From an uncultured beta proteobacterium (GTDB taxonomy: Bacteria > Pseudomonadota > Gammaproteobacteria > Burkholderiales > Burkholderiaceae_A), in NCBI GenBank assembly GCA_902625535.1, contig CACOBT010000009.1, forward strand, positions 19,691 to 83,690: a stretch of DNA of 64,000 nucleotides, read 5' to 3'. The notes under the pieces are model-generated. The model did no database searches, was not told where the DNA came from, and saw nothing but the letters and a program-made list of their open reading frames with translations. Shown here in pieces: positions 47,934 to 55,810 of this stretch (within the stretch, counting starts at the first letter, position 1; every line of letters starts with the position of its first letter). A program made the position numbers and the translations under genes.

Positions 47934-48332
47934 TTAGATACCGACCACCTTCGTATTGTTTTTTAAAGTCAGTGTAGCGAGATCATTAGTCAAACTGTCT
48001 TTCGAAACTCCAAATTTATCTAAAAACTTGTCAAACAACTTTGTTTCCTCCGGTTCAATACTCCCATCCGATAACAAAGAATCATAAACGTTTAACAGTA
48101 CACACTTTTTCTGTTCGGCATTCAGCATGGGAGATGCATCTTGCAAAAATTTATCCAGAGGAGTGTCCCTAACGTAGTCAAGACCGGACTCAAGCAAGTC
48201 ATCATCGCCACCTACCACAGTCTTAAGTTGACCCCATTCCTGTTGAGCAATGGTTCCATCAATTGAAGACATGTAAATTAAACTAGCCGCCATAATCAGG
48301 GACGGATTCAACGCTATATCATCATCTGCCAT
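47934..48332 (-). CDS. TerB-like (tellurite-resistance/DjlA-type) domain protein
   Basis: A 132-residue acidic, all-helical protein. The TerB pattern is visible: ASLIYMSSIDGTIAQQEWGQ, then later LLNVYDSLLSDGSIEPEET, each a helix pair around an acidic turn (DGTI, DGSI) as in TerB metal-binding sites. ATG 48332 follows GGGGAAG. There is no other ter gene nearby, so tellurite resistance is not implied. Confidence 0.75.
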   Translation of the reverse strand: MADDDIALNPSLIMAASLIYMSSIDGTIAQQEWGQLKTVVGGDDDLLESGLDYVRDTPLDKFLQDASPMLNAEQKKCVLLNVYDSLLSDGSIEPEETKLFDKFLDKFGVSKDSLTNDLATLTLKNNTKVVGI

Positions 48333-48465
48333 TACTACTTCCCCAAAAAAACATCATCGCATTATTTTGCAACAAAATTTACCTTAGTGCTATCCTCATA
48401 ACGAAAATTAATTATAATTTCTTTTAAATTGGCGAAAAAATAGAAATAATTTTGCATCGCACCAA

Positions 48466-48723
48466 ATGAAACTTACGGATGAAAATATCAATCGGATAAT
48501 TGAAATGGCATGGGAAGACCGCACTCCAATTGACGCAATTAAAAAACAATTTTCGTTAACTGAAAAACAAATCATCACCCTTATGAGGAATAACCTACAA
48601 CCATCTAGTTTTAAAACTTGGCGAAAAAGACTTGCTGGGAGAAAGACCAAACATCTAGCCTTAAGAAGCAAATTCGTTACGCGTAATTATTGCTCGCGCC
48701 AGTACAAACAGAATAGCAGATAG
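48466..48723 (+). CDS. DUF2805/TIGR03643-family protein
   Basis: An 85-residue basic protein matching the DUF2805 (TIGR03643) pattern: MAWEDRTPIDAIKKQFSLTE, then IITLMRNNLQPSSFKTWRKR and GRKTKHLALR. The first part resembles a helix-turn-helix, so nucleic-acid binding is likely, but the function is not established. ATG at 48466. It converges on the secreted-protein gene with 6 bp between stops. Confidence 0.88.
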   Translation: MKLTDENINRIIEMAWEDRTPIDAIKKQFSLTEKQIITLMRNNLQPSSFKTWRKRLAGRKTKHLALRSKFVTRNYCSRQYKQNSR

Positions 48724-48729
48724 CTAAAC

Positions 48730-49164
48730 CTAACCTGAACACACAATTCGTTGAAGTATTGCATCGGGAGTTCTGGAAACGATATACATCCACCTTTTCG
48801 AAAGCCCGTTCGAAATAATCATTTTTCCTTTTCCATTTTTTTTCGAAAATGATTTAAACGCAAGAATTTTATATCGACCTCTGTTGCAATCTATTCTTTG
48901 TCTTACGACAACTGATTTCTCTCCCGTTCGGGTAGGGAAAATATAGTTTGAAAGGATAAAAACATTAATCTCATCTAGATTCGAACTTTTTTTTATTGAG
49001 GCTGGGTTGTAAAAAAATTCTGCTCCATTAGTCCGATAATACTTTACCCATGAAGGCTGTGCGTAATTTAGTCGAGGCAATAAAAGACATAGCGTTAGAC
49101 TGACAAAAATACACGGGTTAAACAAAAAAGACCGTCTACCTAGGGAAGAGATAGACGGGTTCAA
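48730..49164 (-). CDS. Small secreted protein, surface-adhesin-E-like
   Basis: Mature pattern: W-VKYYRTNGAEFFYNPASIKK, then ILSNYIFP, RQRIDCNRGRYKILAFKSFS, RWMYIVSRTP and RIVCSG, resembling the surface-adhesin-E-like family and the proteins at 15240 and 56746. A signal segment (FNPCIFVSLTLCLLLPRLNYA) precedes it. The frame stays open to 49488, but that would overlap the repeat-protein gene. TTG at 49164 or a later TTG near 49125, after the terminator, is likelier. The exact start is uncertain. It follows the secretion operon on the same strand. Confidence 0.7.
   Translation of the reverse strand: MNPSISSLGRRSFLFNPCIFVSLTLCLLLPRLNYAQPSWVKYYRTNGAEFFYNPASIKKSSNLDEINVFILSNYIFPTRTGEKSVVVRQRIDCNRGRYKILAFKSFSKKNGKGKMIISNGLSKRWMYIVSRTPDAILQRIVCSG
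49121..49158 (-). terminator. Rho-independent terminator after the repeat-protein gene
   Basis: On the minus strand CCGTCTA pairs perfectly with TAGACGG across a 13-nt loop (49132-49158) and is followed by TCTTTTTTG. It lies 20 nt after the stop of the repeat protein, so the secretion operon probably ends or attenuates here before the small secreted gene. Confidence 0.75.
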
Positions 49165-49177
49165 GAGCAAAAATTTG

Positions 49178-50038
49178 TTAAGCCATTGTAGACGGATCAT
49201 CTGGAGGCGGCATGTCCGGGCCAGTATCCATTGGATTAGCTCCATCTGGCGGTCCTGCTGGACCATCTGGGGGCGGTCCTTGCGGAGCCTCATGATGATG
49301 TTCATGTTCAGCCTCGGACATTGCATTATCAAATGCCTGATCCATTCCAGGTGGTGGCATATCCCCTTCAGGAGGAGGAGGAGGAGGTTGACCATCTCCG
49401 TCAAGATCCATTCCCTCCATCCCTGGGGGCGGAGGTGGCATATCACTATCGAGAGGAGGCGGAGGCGGAGCACCATCAAACATTCCACCCATATCCCCCA
49501 TAGGAGGCATGTCTCCTTGCGGCATCATTCCGCCCTCCATACCCGGTGGCTCTAAACTCTCAAAAGCCTGCATTGGCTCCATTCCACCATCACAAGCTTC
49601 CATGAAATCCTGCTGCATTTGTCCAGCAATTGCTTCAAATTCACCCATAGGCATACCAGCTTCCTCAGCTGCTCCCCTAGCAGCTTCAGTTGCTGCAACA
49701 AAAGCGGCAGCAGGGTCAGCTCCGCCTTCAATTGCTTCCTCAAATGCCGTATGGGCTGCCTCGCCAATGGGATCCATATCTGGTCCATCAACATCAATAC
49801 TACTGAAAGCAGCCTCGGGATCCATACCATCGCTTAGTGCAGCCTCAAACTGCTCACTTGCATCTGTCATAACAGGCTCAAACATCTCCATGGGAATTCC
49901 CATTTCCCCTGCTGCCCCCTGGGCAGCCTCCGTAGCTGCTTGAAATGCAGCAGCAGGATCGGCCCCTTCACCAAGCGCCTCGTTAAACGCCTGACCAGCA
50001 ACCTCCCCAATGGCCTCAACTTGATTCTCAAAAGACAT
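49178..50038 (-). CDS. Acidic repeat protein with Met/Pro/His-rich tail, candidate type I secretion cargo
   Basis: A 286-residue protein without a signal peptide. Residues 10-161 hold two ~81-residue repeats (10-90 and 91-161), each with two shorter units of pattern FxxAxxxGxDPxxAF: AFNEALGEGADPAAAF, QFEAALSDGMDPEAAF, AFEEAIEGGADPAAAF, DFMEACDGGMEPMQAF. Residues ~163-286 are Met/Pro/Gly/Asp-rich, with three polyproline runs, a Ca-loop-like DLDGDG (211-216) and an EHEHHHE cluster (244-250). It starts 35 nt after the CNB-HlyD gene and ends at a terminator. Lack of a Sec signal next to an ABC/HlyD pair suggests cargo, but no secretion is shown. No RTX repeats. Confidence 0.8.
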   Translation of the reverse strand: MSFENQVEAIGEVAGQAFNEALGEGADPAAAFQAATEAAQGAAGEMGIPMEMFEPVMTDASEQFEAALSDGMDPEAAFSSIDVDGPDMDPIGEAAHTAFEEAIEGGADPAAAFVAATEAARGAAEEAGMPMGEFEAIAGQMQQDFMEACDGGMEPMQAFESLEPPGMEGGMMPQGDMPPMGDMGGMFDGAPPPPPLDSDMPPPPPGMEGMDLDGDGQPPPPPPEGDMPPPGMDQAFDNAMSEAEHEHHHEAPQGPPPDGPAGPPDGANPMDTGPDMPPPDDPSTMA

Positions 50039-50073
50039 TTTTCGTCCTCCTTAAGATGTTGTAGACGTTAGCA

Positions 50074-51696
50074 CTAATTAGGTTCTCTTAGTGCGCTATT
50101 AAGGCCCCTGACGATTGGATTCGTAAAGTACGTTATCAACCTTCGCCGTCCGACTTTGAAATCAGCTTTCGCGAGCATTCCAGGCGTCAAATCAGCCCTA
50201 TTTCTCATACGTTGAACCGATTTTGCGGCTAAGTCAACCCTTGCACGATAAACGGGTTTCTTTTCCCCATTAAGGTCCTCGGAAAACGTATCTTCCGATA
50301 TATAAACGAGTGTGCCCTCAATATCCCCAAACTGCTGAAATGGTAATGCATCTAGTTTTATCGAAACTGGCACACCAATTTTCAACTCACTGATATCTTT
50401 TGGGTTTACATCGACTTCTAGCACTAATGGAACATCTCTCGGCACCAACTTGATAACAACCTCCCCCTCGCGCACTATCGTGCCAACGGAGGAAGCAGGG
50501 ATATCAAGTACTATTGAATCAACCGGCGCCCGAACCGCAGATTTTTTCTCGAGTTTATTGAGCCCCTTAAGTTCCTCAAAGAGTTGAACTTCATTTTCTC
50601 TTTCTTTTTCTAATTGCTCTACTATTCCTGCGACCCTCTGAGAAAGCTTGCTTTCAGATTCGGATAGGACCTTTGTTACTGCGAGCAAATTATCTTTAGC
50701 TTGTAGAAATCCTATCTTAGACCCAGCTCCTTTTTTAAATAACTCCTCGTGAGCCATCATAACTTCCTCTTTTAAAGCGACCTGTTTTTTATTTACATCG
50801 ATTAAGTTTTTTATGGAATCATATTCATTTAGTCGTTTCGAAAGAATCTCTTTGTTGCCGGTATCCAATTGACGAACCTTTCTCTCAGACAAATCTTCAC
50901 CTTTCAGAGCCTGCTCCTCAAGCATCAACCTTTTTATTCTCTGGCGCGCTGCTTTCAATTTGGTAGACATCACTTTTTGGTCAGAACCAACTTCAGAGGG
51001 GTCTAACGTAACAAGAATGTCAGCCTCCCGAACCCTATCTCCACGCTTTACCGCAATTTCGGTAACAACACTACTTCTGGCCGCCTGAACTTCTACATTT
51101 GGAACAGAAGTGACAAACTTGCCCCTACTCGAAACTGTAACATCAACATGACTGATAATTGAAAACAAAACTACAAAAAAAATAATTCCCAATAATAATA
51201 ATGAAGAAAATAATTTTGCTTTTGAAATCGGTCCTTCGTAAATTGCATCGGGATCCATTGATACGGATGTAAAATCAGACGTGTTTTTTTCTTTTACTTG
51301 TTCGACGCCAACATCAACAACAGAGTTGCTTGACTCATTTTCCCTCATCGCGTCAGTAAGTTTCTTATTAGTCTCGCGTAAATTAAATGACATTCTTTTT
51401 AAAAGATTTAACGCTACTTGAGGCTTTCCTTGTATGTAGGCTAGAAAATCACTGCTATCAATTTCTTTAACCAACACAGAACCTACGGCCTTGGCTCCAG
51501 CACTTCTCAATCCACCTTCAATAATCGCCATTTCTCCAAATAGCATTCCTTTTTCAAGTGTGACTAGCACCGACAACCCTTTTGGGGTTAATTTCACTAT
51601 TTCAACTGAGCCTTCCTCCAAAAGATACGCATATCCTCCAGTCTCCCCCTCTCTGAAAATGTAATCCCCTGCCTGAAATTTTTTTGTGCTTGGCAT
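50074..51696 (-). CDS. HlyD-family secretion adaptor with N-terminal cyclic-nucleotide-binding domain
   Basis: A 540-residue fusion. Residues ~5-115 are a CNB domain with an intact phosphate cassette (FGEMAIIEGGLRSAGA, Glu55 and Arg64). A low-complexity linker follows. One membrane span (~161-181) leads to a periplasmic HlyD part: lipoyl-like half ARSSVVTEIAVKRGD, a coiled-coil hairpin ~240-385, and second half SAVRAPVDSIVLDIP. The C-terminus LTPGMLAKADFKVGRRRLI is typical of type I secretion adaptors. The cytoplasmic CNB could couple export to cAMP or c-di-nucleotides. It lies 3 nt after the ABC gene. Confidence 0.9.
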   Translation of the reverse strand: MPSTKKFQAGDYIFREGETGGYAYLLEEGSVEIVKLTPKGLSVLVTLEKGMLFGEMAIIEGGLRSAGAKAVGSVLVKEIDSSDFLAYIQGKPQVALNLLKRMSFNLRETNKKLTDAMRENESSNSVVDVGVEQVKEKNTSDFTSVSMDPDAIYEGPISKAKLFSSLLLLGIIFFVVLFSIISHVDVTVSSRGKFVTSVPNVEVQAARSSVVTEIAVKRGDRVREADILVTLDPSEVGSDQKVMSTKLKAARQRIKRLMLEEQALKGEDLSERKVRQLDTGNKEILSKRLNEYDSIKNLIDVNKKQVALKEEVMMAHEELFKKGAGSKIGFLQAKDNLLAVTKVLSESESKLSQRVAGIVEQLEKERENEVQLFEELKGLNKLEKKSAVRAPVDSIVLDIPASSVGTIVREGEVVIKLVPRDVPLVLEVDVNPKDISELKIGVPVSIKLDALPFQQFGDIEGTLVYISEDTFSEDLNGEKKPVYRARVDLAAKSVQRMRNRADLTPGMLAKADFKVGRRRLITYFTNPIVRGLNSALREPN

Positions 51697-51699
51697 TTT

Positions 51700-53844
51700 T
51701 TAACGAGTGATGTTTGGATGGTTATCGAGAGCCCATAATTTTTTATATAACTCACAATGTTCAAGCAGTATCTCAGGTTTGTCTAATGCAATCACCTTCC
51801 CCTGCTCCATTACCATTACTCGTCCCATGGTACTCGCCACCCCGATATCGTGAGTTACAAAAAAAAGAGTTCTGCTTTTTGCAATTGACGGCATTTTATT
51901 TAACAGTTCACTTTGAAGAGATTTATCGAGATTAGCAAACACTTCATCAAATAGAAGTATCTTAGGATCCGAAATTAGTGCTCGCGCAAGAGCAATAACA
52001 CCCCTGTAAGAACTTGGTAAAGCATTATTAGCATTATCTAACTGGTATGCGAGGCCACCTTCAATATTTGAGATTATTGAGTCAAGTCCCGAAAGAGATG
52101 TTGCTTCTCTAAGCTCACGTTCACTGATATTTCTTCTAGCTCGCCTAAGATTTTCCTCTATCGTACCGGTGAAAAAACTTGGATTTGCTGAAACCATAGA
52201 AACTTGTGAACGGTAATTTTCTAAATCAAGACTCAACAAAGAACGACCATCGATTAAGACAGAACCAACAGTGGGTTTGATAAAGCCCTGAATGACTTTG
52301 AGAAGAGTCGTTTTCCCAGAAGCTGCTGGACCAACAACTGCAACCATCGAATTTGCAGGTACAGAAAAACTAACATTTTTCAGGATTTCCTTGCCTCCTA
52401 GAGAAAGAGCGAGATTTTTACACTCTACATTCCCCTGAACATTTATTGACGTTCCGATGCTTTTCCTTTCAGGAGCTGCGTTCCATATTTCGGAAATCTT
52501 TCTTATACTCCCCTTCGCTCCGTCAATCTCTCCAATCGAAGAAATGAGAATTCCGACAGGCCTGATCACCCTCGCTGCGACCATGTTAACCGCAATAATT
52601 GCCCCCGCAGACAAGGATCCGGCGAAAACTAGTTGTATTCCAACAAAAATTACAGAAATTGTCATAAACTGCTGGATGGTCGAATTAAAGTTTACTGAAA
52701 CAGCCATAATGTCGTCGCGAGCCCGGGATGATTCGATGCTTTTAAAGCTTGCCTCCCTCCAGGCCCTTCTCTGGATTGGTTGTTGTGATAACGCTTTTAC
52801 ATTGTCTATACCGGCCACCGTCTCTCGAAGAACAGTCAATTTATTTCTCTCTTCATTAAAATAGCGAACTGAACGTTTTTTTTCTAAATTCTTGAAAATA
52901 TAGCTAGAGATACCTAAAAAAACTGCAAACCCGAGAACAATCAGTCCGAGCAATGTGCTATACAAGAATAGAATCGGAAGAAACACTAACAATCCAGCTG
53001 CCTCAAACGCAGCAGAAAGTACACTTCTTGAGACAAACATTTTCAAGCCTGTAACTGATTGAATGGATTCTTCTAATTTTCCAGCACTGTTTGCGTCCAT
53101 TTGATAAACCGGTAGAGCTAACATCTTGTCAAATAAATCACCAGACATACGGGCCTCCAGAGAGGCCGCGAAAACATTCACGATATAATCTCTTAAATAG
53201 CCCATGATTCCGCTAAATACCAATGCAAAAAAAACACCGATTGTTAAGACATAGAGCGTTGACATGGCCTGGTAACCAACAACCTTATCAAGTGAAATTT
53301 GAATAAAAATTATTGGAGCGAATGCGATTCCATGCAAAATTAAGGACATTAAAAACGCCACAACAAATAACCACTTGAAACGCGCAAACTCTGGTAAAAA
53401 CCAATCAAAATCAAACAGCCTCTCTTTTGATGGCTGGTCAGATTTTTTTCCTATAATAACAATTCTGCCCGACCACTCCTCTATTACTTCCTCAATTGCT
53501 TTTTTTTCCGCACCCAGAGTGGATGAAAAAACGTCCATTACGCTAAATGATTTTTTTCCGGTTCCCTGCTCACTTTGTAGGCCAATTAATACAGATGAAC
53601 TTCCATCCTTGTTAATCAAAACACAAGGATATAAAAATTGTTTTTTTTCCAAATCTATTTTTTTTAACTTTTTAAAATAAACAGCAATGTTATATCGAGA
53701 GAAATAGTTTTTTAGTGCGTCTTCGTCTCTGCACCCTCCCGCTGAATATTCTTCACCGATTTGTTCGTTAGATACAACCGCACCTAATTGCCTAGATATC
53801 AAGCCTATGGATGATGCAGTTTCTAGCGAAATGGGCCTTGCCAC
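51700..53844 (-). CDS. Type I secretion ABC transporter with C39-like N-domain and degenerate ATPase signature
   Basis: A 714-residue half-transporter: an inactive peptidase-C39-like domain (1-~135, no catalytic Cys context), six spans (~155-440) and an ATPase (~470-705). Walker A is GPAASGKT (505-512), Walker B ILLFDE (629-634), and the H-loop histidine is His665. The signature expected as LSGGQ reads ALPSSYRG near 608-615, and the Q-loop Gln is replaced (VSANPSFF). ATP may be bound but hydrolysed weakly. The GTG start at 53844 follows GGA by 7 nt and lies 3 nt after the AraC gene. Partner of the CNB-HlyD protein. Confidence 0.9.
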   Translation of the reverse strand: MARPISLETASSIGLISRQLGAVVSNEQIGEEYSAGGCRDEDALKNYFSRYNIAVYFKKLKKIDLEKKQFLYPCVLINKDGSSSVLIGLQSEQGTGKKSFSVMDVFSSTLGAEKKAIEEVIEEWSGRIVIIGKKSDQPSKERLFDFDWFLPEFARFKWLFVVAFLMSLILHGIAFAPIIFIQISLDKVVGYQAMSTLYVLTIGVFFALVFSGIMGYLRDYIVNVFAASLEARMSGDLFDKMLALPVYQMDANSAGKLEESIQSVTGLKMFVSRSVLSAAFEAAGLLVFLPILFLYSTLLGLIVLGFAVFLGISSYIFKNLEKKRSVRYFNEERNKLTVLRETVAGIDNVKALSQQPIQRRAWREASFKSIESSRARDDIMAVSVNFNSTIQQFMTISVIFVGIQLVFAGSLSAGAIIAVNMVAARVIRPVGILISSIGEIDGAKGSIRKISEIWNAAPERKSIGTSINVQGNVECKNLALSLGGKEILKNVSFSVPANSMVAVVGPAASGKTTLLKVIQGFIKPTVGSVLIDGRSLLSLDLENYRSQVSMVSANPSFFTGTIEENLRRARRNISERELREATSLSGLDSIISNIEGGLAYQLDNANNALPSSYRGVIALARALISDPKILLFDEVFANLDKSLQSELLNKMPSIAKSRTLFFVTHDIGVASTMGRVMVMEQGKVIALDKPEILLEHCELYKKLWALDNHPNITR

Positions 53845-53847
53845 ACG

Positions 53848-54915
53848 CTATTCCAAAGAAAGATGAGGAGAACTTTTTCTGAGGGTACTTGCGCTGACCC
53901 CAAATTTCTTTTTAAAGGATACGGAAAATCTACCAAAGTGCGTAAAACCACACTCCTTTGCAATCATTGACACTGGTCTGTCTTCGCTCCTGCTAGTTAG
54001 CAGTTGATGAGCTCTCAAAAGTCTTTGTTCCTTTAACCAACACAAAGGAGAAAGCTGGAAACGTTTCTTAAACTCTATTTGTAGGCTTCTCACGGAAATG
54101 CCAGCAACGGCCTCAAGACCTGTTAACGTAAGAGGCTCCGAGAGGTTCTCAAACATGTAGGCGCACACATGATCTATTACATTCGACTTATGTGCTAACA
54201 CTTTGGTAGAAAGGTTGTACCCCTGGGTTTCCAGAATCAAATACGCGCAATGTCTCATAATCATATCTTGTGTAACTTCATTGAAAGCGCCGAGAGTTCC
54301 TACTGCATTCAGTGAATAAAAGAATCTCTCTAAAAGAAACCTTGATCTAGCTCGCGAAAAGTTAATTTCAAAAGAATGTTCGGGTAAAGAAATACCTGGG
54401 TTGCCAGCGACGCTTCGCAGTACCTCCAGTAATTTGTCTGGATTAAAACCCAGCGCAATAGCCTTTACCGAATCGGTTTGGGCTTGGGCCAACTGGTTAC
54501 CAGTGAAATAGGACCCAGTGCAGTCAGCCGCAGAATGGCGAACTTTATTACCATCTCCTTCAGTAATTTCGCCGAAGCCCGAAATAGGCAAAATAAGATT
54601 TGGGACGTAAGAATCATCCGTAAAAATACGGTAGGGGTTATGAGTTCCAAATACTATGCCCATATCAGGAAACTTGATGCCGGTTAAATTATCCCCCCAG
54701 ATCGAATGACTCCTTCTTAAATTCGACTCAATACTTTGGAACCCAGGAAACGCGGTCTTGAAAACCTTAGTTATCTTTTCAATCGACATTGGACCATCAG
54801 CAGAATCGCGAAGGTGATTATTTAAAGCAGCGGGTAGTGTAAATTTCATACTTTGGCATTGCTTTCTTGAAAGAAAAGGTCTTTTCGCCTTTTTAAATGG
54901 TTTAGGACTAGCCAT
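53848..54915 (-). CDS. AraC-family transcriptional regulator
   Basis: A 355-residue regulator. The N-terminal ~200 residues form an AraC-binding-like sensor domain. The C-terminal two-HTH domain (~255-350) has LTLTGLEAVAGISVRSLQIEFKKRF split by one helix from RPVSMIAKECGFTHFGRFSVSFKKKFG. ATG at 54915. It is the first gene of the secretion operon (3 nt before the ABC gene) and faces the bactofilin operon across 82 bp, so it may control both. Ligand unknown. Confidence 0.92.
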   Translation of the reverse strand: MASPKPFKKAKRPFLSRKQCQSMKFTLPAALNNHLRDSADGPMSIEKITKVFKTAFPGFQSIESNLRRSHSIWGDNLTGIKFPDMGIVFGTHNPYRIFTDDSYVPNLILPISGFGEITEGDGNKVRHSAADCTGSYFTGNQLAQAQTDSVKAIALGFNPDKLLEVLRSVAGNPGISLPEHSFEINFSRARSRFLLERFFYSLNAVGTLGAFNEVTQDMIMRHCAYLILETQGYNLSTKVLAHKSNVIDHVCAYMFENLSEPLTLTGLEAVAGISVRSLQIEFKKRFQLSPLCWLKEQRLLRAHQLLTSRSEDRPVSMIAKECGFTHFGRFSVSFKKKFGVSASTLRKSSPHLSLE

Positions 54916-54997
54916 TTTTTCGCTTTATGGATAGTATGGTACTACAAACATTGAAAAAATACTTGATAATAAGGCTTGAAATTTAAGTTAGGGTGAT

Positions 54998-55255
54998 ATG
55001 TCTCGACACGGTGACCAGGATATTCTGAAACAACGAATAAAATGTAAACTTGAACTTGATCACGTTTCTAAGGAGACGGGCATCAGTCCGAAATTGATTC
55101 GAGCACTCGAAATGTCTGACCGAAAACCTTTTTCTTCGGTTTTGTCTTATAAAATGACGGAGCAAAAATTGAGCAGCTATTACACAATCAAGTTAACTGG
55201 GACACAAAAAGAAAGTACTATTCCACCATTTATTAGGTCTAAGTTGGGTGGATAG
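54998..55255 (+). CDS. Small helix-turn-helix protein, RodZ N-domain-like
   Basis: An 85-residue protein from ATG 54998 with AGGG five bases upstream. Residues ~8-65 (ILKQRIKCKLELDHVSKETG then ISPKLIRALEMSDRKPFSSV) match the HTH_25 type found at the N-terminus of RodZ, but no membrane span follows. In RodZ this domain binds MreB. Here the next gene, 5 nt away, is a bactofilin, so a cytoskeletal adaptor or a DNA-binding regulator are both possible. Confidence 0.7.
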   Translation: MSRHGDQDILKQRIKCKLELDHVSKETGISPKLIRALEMSDRKPFSSVLSYKMTEQKLSSYYTIKLTGTQKESTIPPFIRSKLGG

Positions 55256-55260
55256 GACAA

Positions 55261-55779
55261 ATGTTTAGATATATTTCGAATCGCCGGAGAGCAAAAAGGT
55301 TTTCCAGGCAGATAAGCAGCGTGGCGCACGAAACTACACAAATAAACAAGTTAACATCGCTGGTTGGGGATGTTTCGTTTAGCGGTTTTTTGGGTATTAA
55401 CGGAGAAATAAAGGGCAACATAGTTGCCACTAGCAAAAAAAAATCAATCGTTGTAGTTTTCGGAGATGCAAAAGTTGACGGAAAAATTAAAAGTCATACG
55501 GTTGTAGTTTTTGGAAATGTTTTAGGTGACATAGAGGCAGTGGATTTGACGATTGAAGACGGATCGAAAATTGTCGGAAACTGTGCTTACTCTTCCATTG
55601 AAATTCACCGAGGGTCGAGAGTTGTAGGCGGATTATCGCTTAACGTCGATGGAGTCAGGGATGAAAATCTTGAAGATTTAAAGATTCTGGATCCAAGCGT
55701 TATAAGTAACCAAACTTCAAATTTCAAGCCGATCGGAAAAACCGGAAAAGGCTCTGTTAAAGACGCAAAGGTCAGTTGA
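55261..55779 (+). CDS. Bactofilin (DUF583 polymer-forming protein)
   Basis: A 172-residue bactofilin. The central ~100 residues form the right-handed beta-helix with regular hydrophobic/Gly periodicity: LVGDVSFSGFLGINGEIKGN, VVFGDAKVDGKIKSHTVVVF, GNVLGDIEAVDLTIEDGSKI. It is flanked by a basic N-terminus (NRRRAKRFSRQ) and a disordered tail. Bactofilins make membrane-linked filaments that position proteins, cell-wall enzymes or stalks. It sits between a RodZ-like HTH gene and a ParA-like gene. ATG at 55261. Confidence 0.92.
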   Translation: MFRYISNRRRAKRFSRQISSVAHETTQINKLTSLVGDVSFSGFLGINGEIKGNIVATSKKKSIVVVFGDAKVDGKIKSHTVVVFGNVLGDIEAVDLTIEDGSKIVGNCAYSSIEIHRGSRVVGGLSLNVDGVRDENLEDLKILDPSVISNQTSNFKPIGKTGKGSVKDAKVS

Positions 55780-55810
55780 GTTTTATCAATCCGAATGAGT
55801 GAGAATTGAG

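Noticed and set aside
49165..49488. N-terminal extension of the secreted-protein frame to 49488
   Set aside because: The extension overlaps the repeat-protein gene in another frame, has shadow-like Leu/Arg/Met composition and contains the terminator region.
49175..49943. Several plus-strand ORFs opposite the repeat-protein gene
   Set aside because: They are antisense shadows of GC-rich proline/glycine/alanine codons; composition is low complexity (Ser/Arg/His-rich) with no start signals.
49190..50030. CRISPR or DNA tandem repeat array
   Set aside because: The periodicity is in the protein (46/35-residue spacing) and DNA units are diverged; there are no identical repeats with spacers.
49178..50038. 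RTX calcium-binding repeats in the candidate cargo
   Set aside because: No GGxGxDxUx nonapeptides are present; the repeats follow a different pattern.
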